A stretch of DNA of 64,000 nt from NCBI RefSeq assembly GCF_038404745.2, contig NZ_JAYKTT020000067.1, positions 61,434 to 125,433 of the forward strand, in the 5' to 3' direction. This document shows positions 35,476-44,717 of this stretch, one piece after another; position 1 is the first letter of the stretch; every line of letters begins with the position of its first letter. The DNA is from Chlorogloeopsis sp038404745 (lineage in GTDB: Bacteria; Cyanobacteriota; Cyanobacteriia; Cyanobacteriales; Nostocaceae). The position numbers were made by a program, and so were the translations under genes. The notes beneath the pieces were generated by a model. That model was not told the DNA's origin, did not search any database, and saw nothing but the letters and a program-made list of their open reading frames with translations.

Positions 35476-36429
35476 CTACAAAATCGATAATTCTCCAATT
35501 ACTTCTAAACGTTTGTATCTACCTAAGCTCATAAAGTTTTCTGATAAGGCTTCGGCAACGGACGGACTAATCCAGCCCATCTGTTGAAGTAAGTGAATGG
35601 CAGCGGCATACTTTGCCCGTTTCGCTCCATCTATAACTTTAATTGCCAATCCCATACCTTCACCGAGTCTGCCAATGCACTGCACTCCTTCTGCACCAGC
35701 TTTACTTACCACTTCTCCTGGAGCTAAACGCATTAGTTCTGTGTCAAATTCCCCGTCTCCTGCTATCAGCGTGGGGTGATGAGTCATAGCACGGACAATG
35801 CGCTCCATATCCAAACTACTGCTAGCAGCTAGTTGAGCATACAAAGACGCCATTTGTCCAAGCTGCATGAGATAGGTTGGTGCGCCGCAATCATCGTGAA
35901 CGCTGATAAATTCCTCGGCTGGCATTTTCAGCACTTCTGCGACTTTGGCTATAATCAGTTGTTGTACGGGATGTTTCCGCTGCAAGTAGTTATTTAAAGA
36001 CCAATTACACTGCTGACAAACAGCTAGCATTCCTGCGTGTTTTCCAGAGCAATTGTATTCTAGAGGACTGCGTTTGCCTTCGGGAATTGGACATTGCAGT
36101 GCCGAAGGATCAATATCAGCTCGCCAAAGGATATTAAATGCCTGTCGTACTTGCTGTATTGTTCCTTTATGGGAACTGGTAATAATTGCTAAGTCGCGAT
36201 CGCTGAGGTCGTAACGTTCCAAGGTGCCTGTGCTGGTAACAGCAAGTGCCTGAAACGGTTTGAGTGCAGAACGGACGAATGTTGCAGTTTCGGCATTTCC
36301 GGCAACAGAAAGCACTCGTCCTCGGTTGTCGCATACAACAGCTTGGACTATGTGCTTTGATTCAATTATGCCTTCACGCAACAACCTAACTTCCAATACG
36401 GCGGCTTGAGTTCGTTTTCCCATTGTCAT
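35476..36429 (-). CDS. Asparaginase (type II-like, Pfam Asparaginase_II)
   Basis: A 317-residue protein of the family first seen as the Rhizobium-type asparaginase. The motifs FVRSALKPFQALAV, IITSSHKG and NCSGKHAGML match, as does VHDDCGAPTYLM. It hydrolyses asparagine to aspartate and ammonia. It lies 40 bases beyond the 5' end of the initiator tRNA on the same strand. The start may be the first or third codon (both ATG). Confidence 0.9.
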   Translation of the reverse strand: MTMGKRTQAAVLEVRLLREGIIESKHIVQAVVCDNRGRVLSVAGNAETATFVRSALKPFQALAVTSTGTLERYDLSDRDLAIITSSHKGTIQQVRQAFNILWRADIDPSALQCPIPEGKRSPLEYNCSGKHAGMLAVCQQCNWSLNNYLQRKHPVQQLIIAKVAEVLKMPAEEFISVHDDCGAPTYLMQLGQMASLYAQLAASSSLDMERIVRAMTHHPTLIAGDGEFDTELMRLAPGEVVSKAGAEGVQCIGRLGEGMGLAIKVIDGAKRAKYAAAIHLLQQMGWISPSVAEALSENFMSLGRYKRLEVIGELSIL

Positions 36430-36573
36430 GGGTGATTATCTATCGCTATTTTGTCTTGATGTGATTTGTCATTTGTCATGTGTTAGTTGTTGGTTGTTAG
36501 TTGTTAGGAATAATTACTAACTACTAGCCACTACCTACTAATTACTAACCATTAACCAATGACTTATGAGAAT

Positions 36574-37074
36574 TTAAACTAAGTGCCAAACTATCGTACC
36601 AGCAACGAACAACACAGCCAAGCTAGCAAAGCTAATTTGTAACCGTTGGATAATAGGTTTGATTTGGTAGGTAACAATTAAGCGATCGCGGGTTAGTACT
36701 TCCTGTGGTTTTGTCCAAGTTTGACCGTCATACCAACCAGATTCTTCATAAAATATGATTGGACTAGCTAGGCGATGTTGCACGTAAGACCAACCTAAAT
36801 ACAATCGCAGCAGTATAAGTATGACACCCAAACTTGCCCCGGCAGCACCACAGAGGAGAAAATGGGCAATTTGTTTATGTGGGGGAAAGCTGACTGCTGC
36901 CACCGCTCCTGCTATCGGCCAAGACACACCCCAGATCCAAGTTAATTTTGTGATATATTCGCGCCAGTCTAGCGTGCAATCACGAAATAGCCAAGATGAT
37001 TTTAGCTCTTCGTACTCATTTAGCGGTTGTTGCTCAGAGGGAACAGGGCAATTTGAGACCGAGGACTTAATCAT
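36574..37074 (-). CDS. CGLD27/Ycf36 family protein
   Basis: A 166-residue membrane protein. The family's SNCPVPSEQQPLNEYEELK opening is followed by about three membrane helices and the block IIFYEESGWYDGQTWTKP. It belongs to the CGLD27 family (plastid ycf36), conserved across cyanobacteria, algae and plants and linked to photosynthesis or iron response, with an unresolved molecular role. It overlaps rsfS by four bases. Confidence 0.85.
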   Translation of the reverse strand: MIKSSVSNCPVPSEQQPLNEYEELKSSWLFRDCTLDWREYITKLTWIWGVSWPIAGAVAAVSFPPHKQIAHFLLCGAAGASLGVILILLRLYLGWSYVQHRLASPIIFYEESGWYDGQTWTKPQEVLTRDRLIVTYQIKPIIQRLQISFASLAVLFVAGTIVWHLV

Positions 37075-37532
37075 GTTTGTTTACCCCCACCATCATCAGA
37101 TGTTGGAAACTCGATATGTTCTGCATGACCCCAGAATGCTTCTAAGTTATAAAATTCGCGCTCTTTGGGCATCATAATATGAACAATCACATCGCCGTAG
37201 TCTTGCAAAATCCAATTTCCCTCGGTTTTACCTTCTACCCGTAGAGGACGCCTTTGCCAATCCTGTTCTACTTTATCTTCGATCGCATCGGCGATTGCTC
37301 TTACTTGTACTCTTGAATAACCGGTCATCACCACGAAATAATCAGCCAGGTAAGATACATCTGCTACTCTCAGCAACAAAATATCACCCGCTTTCCGGTC
37401 TGATGCTGCTTCCGCAATAGTTTCGGCTACATTTTCACTTGTTGCATCAATATCAATTTGCGGGTTTTTTACCGCTCCTTTTTTCACAGCGACTGATTGT
37501 AATGGTAAGTTTGCTTGGATATAATCAGACAT
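37071..37532 (-). CDS. rsfS: Ribosomal silencing factor RsfS
   Basis: A 153-residue protein with the RsfS/Iojap core: DILLLRVADVSYLADYFVVMTGYSRVQVRAIADAI and the following VEGKTEGNWILQDYGDVIVHIM. It binds L14 and blocks subunit joining during nutrient stress. The N-terminal 40 residues are a low-complexity extension. It is translationally coupled to ycf36, and yqeK lies upstream, a common bacterial neighbourhood. Confidence 0.95.
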   Translation of the reverse strand: MSDYIQANLPLQSVAVKKGAVKNPQIDIDATSENVAETIAEAASDRKAGDILLLRVADVSYLADYFVVMTGYSRVQVRAIADAIEDKVEQDWQRRPLRVEGKTEGNWILQDYGDVIVHIMMPKEREFYNLEAFWGHAEHIEFPTSDDGGGKQT

Positions 37533-37651
37533 TAAACCTCAGCTGCTTTTTCTTTTTTGACAATTTTTTACAATTACTTGGCAAAAGCCCATGGAATTGC
37601 AACTGTAATAATAATTAGGTTTTTTTGAATACTAACAAAAAATACAGAGGT

Positions 37652-38248
37652 CTATGCAGTTGGTTGAGCAATTGTATGTTTGGCTTTCGATTTTTGTAAG
37701 AACCAATTGCGAGTGGCGATCGCTCGCGGATGAATCAAGCGAGGACTTTCTAGCAAAAACTTGAATGTGTAATCACAAGTCAACCAAACAGCCTGCTCCA
37801 AATTTTCCCAACAAATTTGTCTTAATACTTGCAATTGGGAGGTATTGCCACGCCCTGGCTCTAGAGTATCTGCTAAAAATACGATACAGCACAGCGGACT
37901 CATGCCTGGTCTACCTAAGGTGTGATTGGCGATCGCTTGTAATACTTCTTCATCTTCGATCCCAAATGTATCTCTGGCAACAATGGCACTGACATCTGCA
38001 TGCAAAAGATGAGGAGACGCTGCTACGACTTCATCTATTTCCAATCCTTCAACTTCTGCCATCTGCAAAAGTTTTTGGGGCTGAAAATATTTTGCTAGAT
38101 CATGCATTAGTCCCGCTGTCGCAGCTTTTTGCTGATTCAAATTGTAATGTTGTGCAAGCTCCACTGCCATTTGCTCAACCCTGAGAATGTGGTTAATCCG
38201 CGAAGCCGGAACATTCTCTGCTAACCAAGCTAAGACTTTTTGGCGCAT
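37652..38248 (-). CDS. yqeK: HD-domain Ap4A hydrolase YqeK
   Basis: A 198-residue HD-superfamily protein. The metal-binding H...HD...H/D set is visible in NHILRVEQMA, GLMHDLAKYF, LLHADVSAIVA and IANHTLGRPG. YqeK cleaves diadenosine tetraphosphate symmetrically. In many bacteria it lies directly before rsfS, as here. Confidence 0.9.
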   Translation of the reverse strand: MRQKVLAWLAENVPASRINHILRVEQMAVELAQHYNLNQQKAATAGLMHDLAKYFQPQKLLQMAEVEGLEIDEVVAASPHLLHADVSAIVARDTFGIEDEEVLQAIANHTLGRPGMSPLCCIVFLADTLEPGRGNTSQLQVLRQICWENLEQAVWLTCDYTFKFLLESPRLIHPRAIATRNWFLQKSKAKHTIAQPTA

Positions 38249-38411
38249 AATAGCTGAACACCTGAATTCAGGATTGTGGCAACAAATGTTATTGAATAGA
38301 TATTTCTATTCTAACGGAGTTATCATCTGAAGTTTGTTTGCCCAAATCTAGCCTCTTTTTGTAGCGAAGGCTTGTACTCAACAACTGTGCCAACTTTGTT
38401 TAGCTATTTTG

Positions 38412-38476
38412 GTAGGGTAGGCACTGCTGAACTTTCCTCAATTCTGATTTGATGTTGTGGACAGTGCTCACCTTAT
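38412..38476. repeat. Dispersed inverted repeat GTAGGGTAGGCACTG, copy 2
   Basis: It has the same layout as 8046-8112: GGTAGGCACTG, then AACTTTCCTCA, then CAGTGCTCACC. The stem here has two mismatches. Confidence 0.65.
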
Positions 38477-38515
38477 GGTTTGTATAGCCGCATCCTTCTA
38501 GGGTATCGAAATATT

Positions 38516-39787
38516 TTACACTTCTTGCTTTGAGATTACTGTAGAGTCTATAACTGGGTTATCTGCTGTCACTGTGTAGAATAAAGACTCATAATGAGTT
38601 AGAGCTTGCTCAAATGCATATTGCTCTGTAGCATATTGACGACTTTTGTAACCCAGAGTTTGAACTTTGTTCGGATGTTGATATAAGTCCAAAATTGCCT
38701 GAGCTAGAGCATCTGAATCTTCTGGAGGAACGATAATTCCACCGCCACTTTGTCTGATTGCTCTTGCAGCAGTTCCGTTTTCGGGTACAGATGCAATCAA
38801 TGCTCGCCCACTAGCAAGTAGCACTTGAATTTTCGATGGCATATTGAAGGAGATCACATTTTTCTTTTGAACTACTAAGCCAATATCAGCAGCCGCTAGC
38901 ATTTCTGGTAAACGTTCACGGGGTTGAAAAGGTAGTAGCAAAACATTATCTGCACCACAACTTTGACATTCTTGTTGCAATCTTTGTAAACAAGAAGCCT
39001 CTCCAACAATGACAAAAGCAATATCTGGAATCTGCCGCAACATAGAAGCAGTTTTGACAACAGTTTCTAGACCCTGGGTAAGAGCTATATTACCTGAATA
39101 TAAAACTACAAATTTGCCATTCAAATTATGGGCAATACGAAAAACATTATCTTCTTTTGGTAAGGGACGAATAAAATTTACATCAACCCAATTGGGAATT
39201 TGTAAAAGTTTATTAGCTTCGACATTTTTAGCAAGCAAATTTTCGATAAAACCATCACTAATAACGCTAATTTTGGTGGCAGTGCGGTAAGCAAATTTTT
39301 CTAAAGCTGTAAAAACTTTAATCAGTAATTTGTTGTTGAGCAGACCGACATGAATGGCAGCTTCTGGTAATATATCTTGAAGGTTTAAAACTACAGGGCA
39401 ACCATACAACCATCCCAACAAGGTAGTTGGTATACACACCGGTAAAGATGGAGAAGTTGTAAGAATCACATCAGGACGCCAGCCGTTTAAAGCCGGGATG
39501 AAACTGGTGAGAACAAAGCTAGCGTCTAGCAACATCCGATCTAAGAGGTTTGGCTGCGGACGAATCCAAACATAACTGCGTTGAATTTGAACACCATTTT
39601 TATACTCAGTAAAAAACAACTTCTTTCTATACCCTTCGTAAATTTGACGCTCAGGATAGTTTGGCATTGCAGTAACTACACGCACTTTATGTCCCCGCTT
39701 AACTAGTCCCTCTGCTAATTCAGTCATTAGAGGAGCAATGCCAATTGGTTCTGGATAGTAGTTGTATGAGTAAATTAAAATCTGCAT
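38516..39787 (-). CDS. WcaI-like GT4 glycosyltransferase
   Basis: A 423-residue GT-B enzyme. The start MQILIYSYNYYPEPIGIAPL and the FFTEYKNGVQIQRSYVW region match the WcaI (colanic acid) subgroup. The nucleotide-sugar part contains VVLYSGNIALTQGLE and a PSKIQVLLASGRALIAS block. It probably adds a sugar to an exopolysaccharide or lipid-linked intermediate on the cytoplasmic face. The next gene upstream on the same strand encodes the priming sugar transferase. Confidence 0.85.
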   Translation of the reverse strand: MQILIYSYNYYPEPIGIAPLMTELAEGLVKRGHKVRVVTAMPNYPERQIYEGYRKKLFFTEYKNGVQIQRSYVWIRPQPNLLDRMLLDASFVLTSFIPALNGWRPDVILTTSPSLPVCIPTTLLGWLYGCPVVLNLQDILPEAAIHVGLLNNKLLIKVFTALEKFAYRTATKISVISDGFIENLLAKNVEANKLLQIPNWVDVNFIRPLPKEDNVFRIAHNLNGKFVVLYSGNIALTQGLETVVKTASMLRQIPDIAFVIVGEASCLQRLQQECQSCGADNVLLLPFQPRERLPEMLAAADIGLVVQKKNVISFNMPSKIQVLLASGRALIASVPENGTAARAIRQSGGGIIVPPEDSDALAQAILDLYQHPNKVQTLGYKSRQYATEQYAFEQALTHYESLFYTVTADNPVIDSTVISKQEV

Positions 39788-40253
39788 ATCAAAATTTAGT
39801 CAGAATATGCTTGGTATTTTTTTGAATCTCTGGCTTTATGAGATTTCTGCTTTCAAAGAGCAGTTCTGTCTAAATTCTCTCTTTTAATTCTCTTGATGTC
39901 AGTAACTATTCATTAAATTTTTAGTAAAATTTTATACTTGCTGTTTAAGTATACTAAGATATTTGTCACTTTTCAATCACACTACAAAAAATAGTAGTTA
40001 AGTATTTATTCGTAACTAAAATTTCTATATCTATTTAGCTTTATATCAAGGCAAATTTCTATAATGGGGGTTCCAATTGTAAGATAACGATTACGATACT
40101 AAAAATGAAGAGTGCGAGCATTGACCTACTAACGATTCAAGAAATTTCTGACTCTAATAAAATTAAACCCTAAAAAATATTTAGGAGTAGGGAAGCATCT
40201 GACGAAAACAAGCTTCCCTACTCCTAGCTCCTAGATTTGTACATTTAAGCTAG
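39788..40253. other. AT-rich gap between the exopolysaccharide genes
   Basis: It contains one perfect 15-base inverted repeat (TAGGAGTAGGGAAGC at 40182-40196, its complement at 40212-40226). Both arms end in text of the repeat type seen elsewhere (TCCTAGCTCCTAG). No gene is supported. Confidence 0.5.
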
Positions 40254-41273
40254 CTAAACAGCACCACTGTTTTTGTGAAATAGAATGGCTACTGTTTTCA
40301 AAATAAGTTTTAAATCGTATGCCAGGCTCCAGTTTTTTTGATATTGCAAGTCTAGACGAATTACATCCTCAAATTTACGTATGCTAGAGCGTCCATTCAC
40401 TTGCCATTCTCCAGTCATACCCGGCTTTACATCTAGCCGTTGCCACTCTGGTACTTCATAACGCTCTACTTCATCGGGTGTAGGCGGGCGAGTGCCAACT
40501 AAACTCATTTCTCCTTTAAGGACATTCCAAAACTGGGGGAGTTCATCCAAACTTGTGCGTCGCAAAAAGGCTCCAATTTTAGTAACTCTGGGATCTTTAT
40601 CAATTTTGAAAAAAGCCCCTTGTACTTGATTGTGTTTTTCCAGTTCAGCTTTCCTGGCTTCTGCATCAACATACATTGACCGGAATTTCCAAATCCGAAA
40701 GCGCTTACCCATCCAACCACAACGAGTTTGACTAAATAATATCGGGCCGGGATCGTCAAGTGTAATCGCAACAGCAATAGGAATAAATAAAATTCCCGTA
40801 ATGACTAACCCTATAAATGCCCCAACAATGTCTATTACCCGTTTCGTCCAAGAACGTACGGAGGGATGTGTTGCTGGTAGCTGCTCTTCCAATGGTCGGT
40901 TGGAGGGCGTTTCGGTGTTACTACCAGACTCAATGTGAAAAACCTCCTCTAATCCTGTCAGGTTGAGTACTGCCATGACCTGAGGAGTAACATTCCGTAA
41001 AATCAATTCGATCCCTTTTTCCTGGGCAGTTTTGTAATTACTCACTAAAGCACCCAAACCACTACTATCCATGAAAGTAGTTTGCTGAAAGTCAATAATA
41101 ATTCTTTTAAGAACTGGATTTGCTTGGATTAAATCTTGACAGGTTTGCTTAAATGCCACAGCTTCAAGCATGCTCAATCGGTTTGAGACCTGCACTACTG
41201 CCATATCATTTAATGACATTACCGGATCATCTACCTCTGTGGTTTGGCTATTCATGAAATCCTGTACTTTCAT
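40254..41273 (-). CDS. STAS domain fused to a priming sugar transferase
   Basis: A 339-residue fusion. Residues about 22-115 form a STAS (anti-anti-sigma) domain; the phospho-acceptor region reads FMDSSGLGALVS with Ser70 or Ser71. A linker, one membrane helix (about 147-170) and a bacterial sugar transferase domain follow, with KFRSM and RRTSLDELPQFWNVLKGEMSLVGTRPP. The catalytic part transfers a sugar phosphate to undecaprenyl phosphate to start an exopolysaccharide. The STAS part suggests control through a partner-switching kinase/phosphatase, which is inference. Confidence 0.9.
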   Translation of the reverse strand: MKVQDFMNSQTTEVDDPVMSLNDMAVVQVSNRLSMLEAVAFKQTCQDLIQANPVLKRIIIDFQQTTFMDSSGLGALVSNYKTAQEKGIELILRNVTPQVMAVLNLTGLEEVFHIESGSNTETPSNRPLEEQLPATHPSVRSWTKRVIDIVGAFIGLVITGILFIPIAVAITLDDPGPILFSQTRCGWMGKRFRIWKFRSMYVDAEARKAELEKHNQVQGAFFKIDKDPRVTKIGAFLRRTSLDELPQFWNVLKGEMSLVGTRPPTPDEVERYEVPEWQRLDVKPGMTGEWQVNGRSSIRKFEDVIRLDLQYQKNWSLAYDLKLILKTVAILFHKNSGAV

Positions 41274-41544
41274 TGCCGTGTCAATATAATCGACCCAAAA
41301 TTATTTTGTCTTAGCGAATCATCTAACCCGATGTTAGATCAGTTGAAACAATAACTAATTGCTAGTTACTGGGGTTTAGATTAGAGATTTTCAACGATGG
41401 TTCACAATAGATTTATCCGGAAATTAAATTTTAACCTTTGATGTGTAAGGCCTCAAGGTTAATTCACGGATATATCTAACAGAACAAAAAGTTAAATATC
41501 CTTACTATTTTGCCTAAGTAGCGCATACGTACTGCTATTATCTG

Positions 41545-42342
41545 ATGACTACTAAAACTTTTACTACACCTACAGCACGCCTGATTGAGATTTTTTCCGC
41601 AATCCAAGGGGAAGGATTGAACGTTGGGACACGTCAAATTTTTATTCGCTTTGCCCTTTGTGACTTGCGCTGTCATTTTTGTGATAGCGCCCATACTTGG
41701 AATATACCGACAACTTGCAGGATTGAGCGATCGCCTGGCTTACGAGACTTTGAAATTTACGCTAATCCCGTTCCCTTAAACATACTAATTGAGTGGGTAA
41801 AGCGGCAAAATGTACTTTCCCTACACGATAGTATTAGCTTAACAGGTGGCGAACCACTTCTTCATGCACAATTTTTGGTGGAATTTTTACCGCAAGTACG
41901 TAAAGTCACTGGTTTACCCATTTACTTGGAAACTGGCGGACATCGTCCAGAACTACTAGCAAAGATTTTGCCTTATCTAGACTCTGTAGGTATGGATTTT
42001 AAGTTACCCAGTGTCAGTGGCGAAAGTCATTGGCAAGAACACGCAAAATTTCTCCAATTCTGTTATGAGTCACAAGTGGAAGTTTTTGTCAAAATTATCA
42101 TTTCTGACAAAACAAACACTGCTGATTTAGAAGATGCAGGTTTGTTAGTCGCAGAAGTTAGTCCACAAATCCCCATTTTTCTACAACCTGTCACTCCTTT
42201 AGCAGCATCTGAACAATTTACTCAAAACCCTATACTTGCACCTGCTCCAGAGCAAGTTTTGATGTGGCAGGCTTTGATGAAGCGGTTTGTCAAGGTTGTG
42301 CGTGTAGTGCCTCAGACGCATAAAATGTTGAACCAACTTTAA
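41545..42342 (+). CDS. queE: 7-carboxy-7-deazaguanine synthase
   Basis: A 265-residue radical-SAM enzyme of queuosine/deazapurine synthesis. The iron-sulfur motif CDLRCHFC (CxxxCxxC, Cys39, Cys43, Cys46) is intact, preceded by IQGEGLNVGTRQIFIRF. Later SLTGGEPLLH and GMDFKLPS match. Length is slightly above the E. coli enzyme, as in other cyanobacteria. Other queuosine genes are not adjacent. Confidence 0.92.
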   Translation: MTTKTFTTPTARLIEIFSAIQGEGLNVGTRQIFIRFALCDLRCHFCDSAHTWNIPTTCRIERSPGLRDFEIYANPVPLNILIEWVKRQNVLSLHDSISLTGGEPLLHAQFLVEFLPQVRKVTGLPIYLETGGHRPELLAKILPYLDSVGMDFKLPSVSGESHWQEHAKFLQFCYESQVEVFVKIIISDKTNTADLEDAGLLVAEVSPQIPIFLQPVTPLAASEQFTQNPILAPAPEQVLMWQALMKRFVKVVRVVPQTHKMLNQL

Positions 42343-43030
42343 GTAAATCGGTATTGAACTTAAAAATATTTTTTGATCAGGCACAAAATTGTGGAGCTGT
42401 GTAGATTTGCTTTGGCTCGCAAATAACTTATATTCCAGATTACTCCAGTCATTGGTGGGTATATGCAACTGAAATTGGCTCATGTCTTTGAAGTCTGAGT
42501 TGAACTAGAAGCACCAAAAGCTGAGGTTTTGAAAGCTAACAGTCATTACCTGTGGAAACTTGGTGGCTTATTATTTAAATCCACCTGTGATTCCAAAATG
42601 ACAGAATAACAGCTTAAGTAGCAATTGGAAGAAGGAGTAACAGCTTTGCAAAGTGGAAATTACTGTTATCAGTAATTTTTGCAGGCAACGCAGTTGCTCT
42701 TCTGCCTTAATTCTCATAGGAGTTTTGTGAAGATAGGAGCAAGCACTAGACAATTTTGATTAAATTTCAATGTGAACATTGGCACTAGGCTGAATTAACA
42801 TTTTCTTAATATATTCTTAATTGACAGGCTAGATGGTGAAAAAAGTAATTTTTTGAGCGTGAGAGTTATGACGCAGATTATTTAGTGGGCTGATTCTGGT
42901 GTAAGTGAGTGGTTTATAGCTGAAGCGATTGCGAGCTAGTCCTGTGCAAATTAATTGCTTTAATTGTCTAGTGTGAGGTTGGGGAAATGGGAAGAAAGCT
43001 ATACTCTTCCTCCCGTGTCTCCCTCTTGTT
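42343..43030. other. Gap with a possible decayed gene
   Basis: No intact ORF is credible. From 42462 one plus-strand frame reads MQLKLAHVFEV, a stop, then VELEAPKAEVLKANSHYLW and, after two more stops, QLEEGVTALQSGNY. This has ordinary protein composition and may be a gene ruined by point mutations. I cannot name a family. Confidence 0.3.
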
Positions 43031-43678
43031 TTAATATTCACTGTTTTCCATAGCAGTTTTAGATTTTGCCTTTGCTTTGTTGGCACTGCGTTTGAGGGCA
43101 GAAAGCCGTGCTTCGTATCTAGAGCGCTGGCGCTTGCTGGGAGTTATGTCAATTAAGGTTTTCAAGGCGCTACCCAAACTTTTGTAAGCGTTAGGAAGAC
43201 TATAACCAAAACGAGTGGCTAAGGCGATCGCTTTTTCGTCAGCTTCTACTAATTCTCTTAGCTGCTTTTCCCCATTATTTTTTTGATAAAGTCGCCAACC
43301 AGAAACTCCGCACAGCGCTAAAGCAAGAAACAGCAATAAAACATCTTGTACCCACAATTCACCAACAGCACCACCCAAACCAATCGCTAAAGCTGCCATT
43401 TCCCAACCGTCTTTGGGAATAGTATCATTTTGAATGCGAGCAACTTCATGCCAGAACAAAAGATTACGCTGATCCATCGCTAGCGAATCCCATTTCACCA
43501 AGTCTATTTGAATTTCTACCTGGTCTTTACCTATTTCTTCAGAGCGAATCAGGGGCGGATTTACCTCTGTTGTACCTTCAACCATGACCCAGCTCTGCAA
43601 TTCTGGCGGTAATAAGCCTTTTAACCGCCGGAGTTCACTCATTTCTGCTTTAGCAGAGGAGGTAGCATACGATGTCAT
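43031..43678 (-). CDS. DUF3318 family protein
   Basis: A 215-residue protein specific to cyanobacteria. The N-terminal MSELRRLKGLLPPELQSWV and LLFWHEVARIQNDTIPKDGWE blocks match DUF3318. Two hydrophobic segments at about residues 95-130 would anchor it. The C-terminus is basic and Lys/Ala-rich. The HEVARIQ segment is reminiscent of a zinc-site helix, but the second half of such a site is absent. The function is unknown. Confidence 0.8.
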   Translation of the reverse strand: MTSYATSSAKAEMSELRRLKGLLPPELQSWVMVEGTTEVNPPLIRSEEIGKDQVEIQIDLVKWDSLAMDQRNLLFWHEVARIQNDTIPKDGWEMAALAIGLGGAVGELWVQDVLLLFLALALCGVSGWRLYQKNNGEKQLRELVEADEKAIALATRFGYSLPNAYKSLGSALKTLIDITPSKRQRSRYEARLSALKRSANKAKAKSKTAMENSEY

Positions 43679-43757
43679 ATTTATCCAGCCCTAGTAAAAC
43701 TTTCAGTATATCGAGGGTAACACTTTGGAGTATAGCTATTTCACTAAACATTTGAAC

Positions 43758-44315
43758 TCATTCGCTAGGAAAACTTCCTCGTTTTTTACGAGCTTCCATA
43801 GCCTTTTCTAGTAGTTCTAACAACCCCGGAGCCTGTTCTTGGATACTTAGTAAGATTCTCTCACCTAGTTCTACGTTTCCCGGATCTTGACCTGTTTCCA
43901 TCACGGCTAGCAGGCGAGGCAGTGCCACACTATCAATTAACTGAACCAGTCCACTCAAACAACGATTGAATTGTTTCTCTGTAAGAGTGGAGTCTTCTAA
44001 GGGAAACTCTATGATGGCACGAATTTCGCCGTCGGAAGGGTCATATTCCCATTGCAACATTTTGGTTTCCCAAGAAATTGCCAGCATTGTCTGAAGAATT
44101 GCTGCTTTGTGAGGATGGTCTTGCACTCCTGCTAAAACTTGGGGCGCAAATAACCGAAAAAATTTTCCCTCCTCATCAAGCTGAACTACAATCAAAAAAT
44201 CTTCTATACTTTCACTTTCTACGCCTGTAATAATCCGGTCTTCTTCTTCGTCCAAACGGTAGTCCCAACCAAGATTATCCAAGTAATGAGCAATCTGTTC
44301 CAGATTCGCAGCCAT
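43758..44315 (-). CDS. YbjN-like cyanobacterial protein of unknown function
   Basis: A 185-residue acidic soluble protein. The first 130 residues have the alternating strand/helix pattern and phrases (DFLIVVQLDEEGKFFRLFAP, WEYDPSDGEIRAIIEFPL) of the YbjN/T3SS-chaperone-like fold. The rest is an amphipathic helix region ending EARKKRG. Homologues occur broadly in cyanobacteria. The gene is 79 bases upstream of the DUF3318 gene on the same strand. Confidence 0.55.
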   Translation of the reverse strand: MAANLEQIAHYLDNLGWDYRLDEEEDRIITGVESESIEDFLIVVQLDEEGKFFRLFAPQVLAGVQDHPHKAAILQTMLAISWETKMLQWEYDPSDGEIRAIIEFPLEDSTLTEKQFNRCLSGLVQLIDSVALPRLLAVMETGQDPGNVELGERILLSIQEQAPGLLELLEKAMEARKKRGSFPSE

Positions 44316-44717
44316 AAAGCCTCATCATAAAAAACTGGAGCGGCTATTTCCAGACCTAGTTTAACCTGCTACGGTTACTTTATTAGGTTGATTTAGATAC
44401 TTCTCCTTACCGAGCAATGTGCAATGGACTATTGCTGCTGTTGAAGATAACTATAGGTTAAATACTTATACTGTTAAGAATATAGTTAAAAAATATATTT
44501 TTCTCTAGTGAACCTTAACTTTAACTATTACTTTATTTAATATTACATAAACTTTAAAGGATAAAAATAACATAGTATATGAATTTATTCAAATACTTTT
44601 ATTTATAAGTAAGTCAAAGTAAATAAACTAAAAACAAAGAACTCCGACTTATCTAAAAATTCGGGGTTCTTATCGGACATATTTTAGGTTATGTTAATTA
44701 GTAATTTTTGAGTATCA
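44316..44717. other. Promoter region of the natF operon and divergent gene
   Basis: A strongly AT-rich stretch. A palindrome of the CCGACTT family lies at 44637-44671. No exact GTAN8TAC NtcA site was found, so nitrogen control is not shown by the sequence. Confidence 0.5.
44637..44671. repeat. CCGACTT palindrome, copy 2
   Basis: AAGAACTCCGACTT and ATTCGGGGTTCTT face each other around ATCTAAAA. It is an imperfect relative of the palindromes at 32016-32048 and 51205-51239. It lies about 50 bases before natF and could affect its leader. Confidence 0.5.

Noticed and set aside
44316..44717. NtcA site upstream of natF
   Set aside because: No GTAN8TAC sequence with a suitable downstream -10 box was seen.
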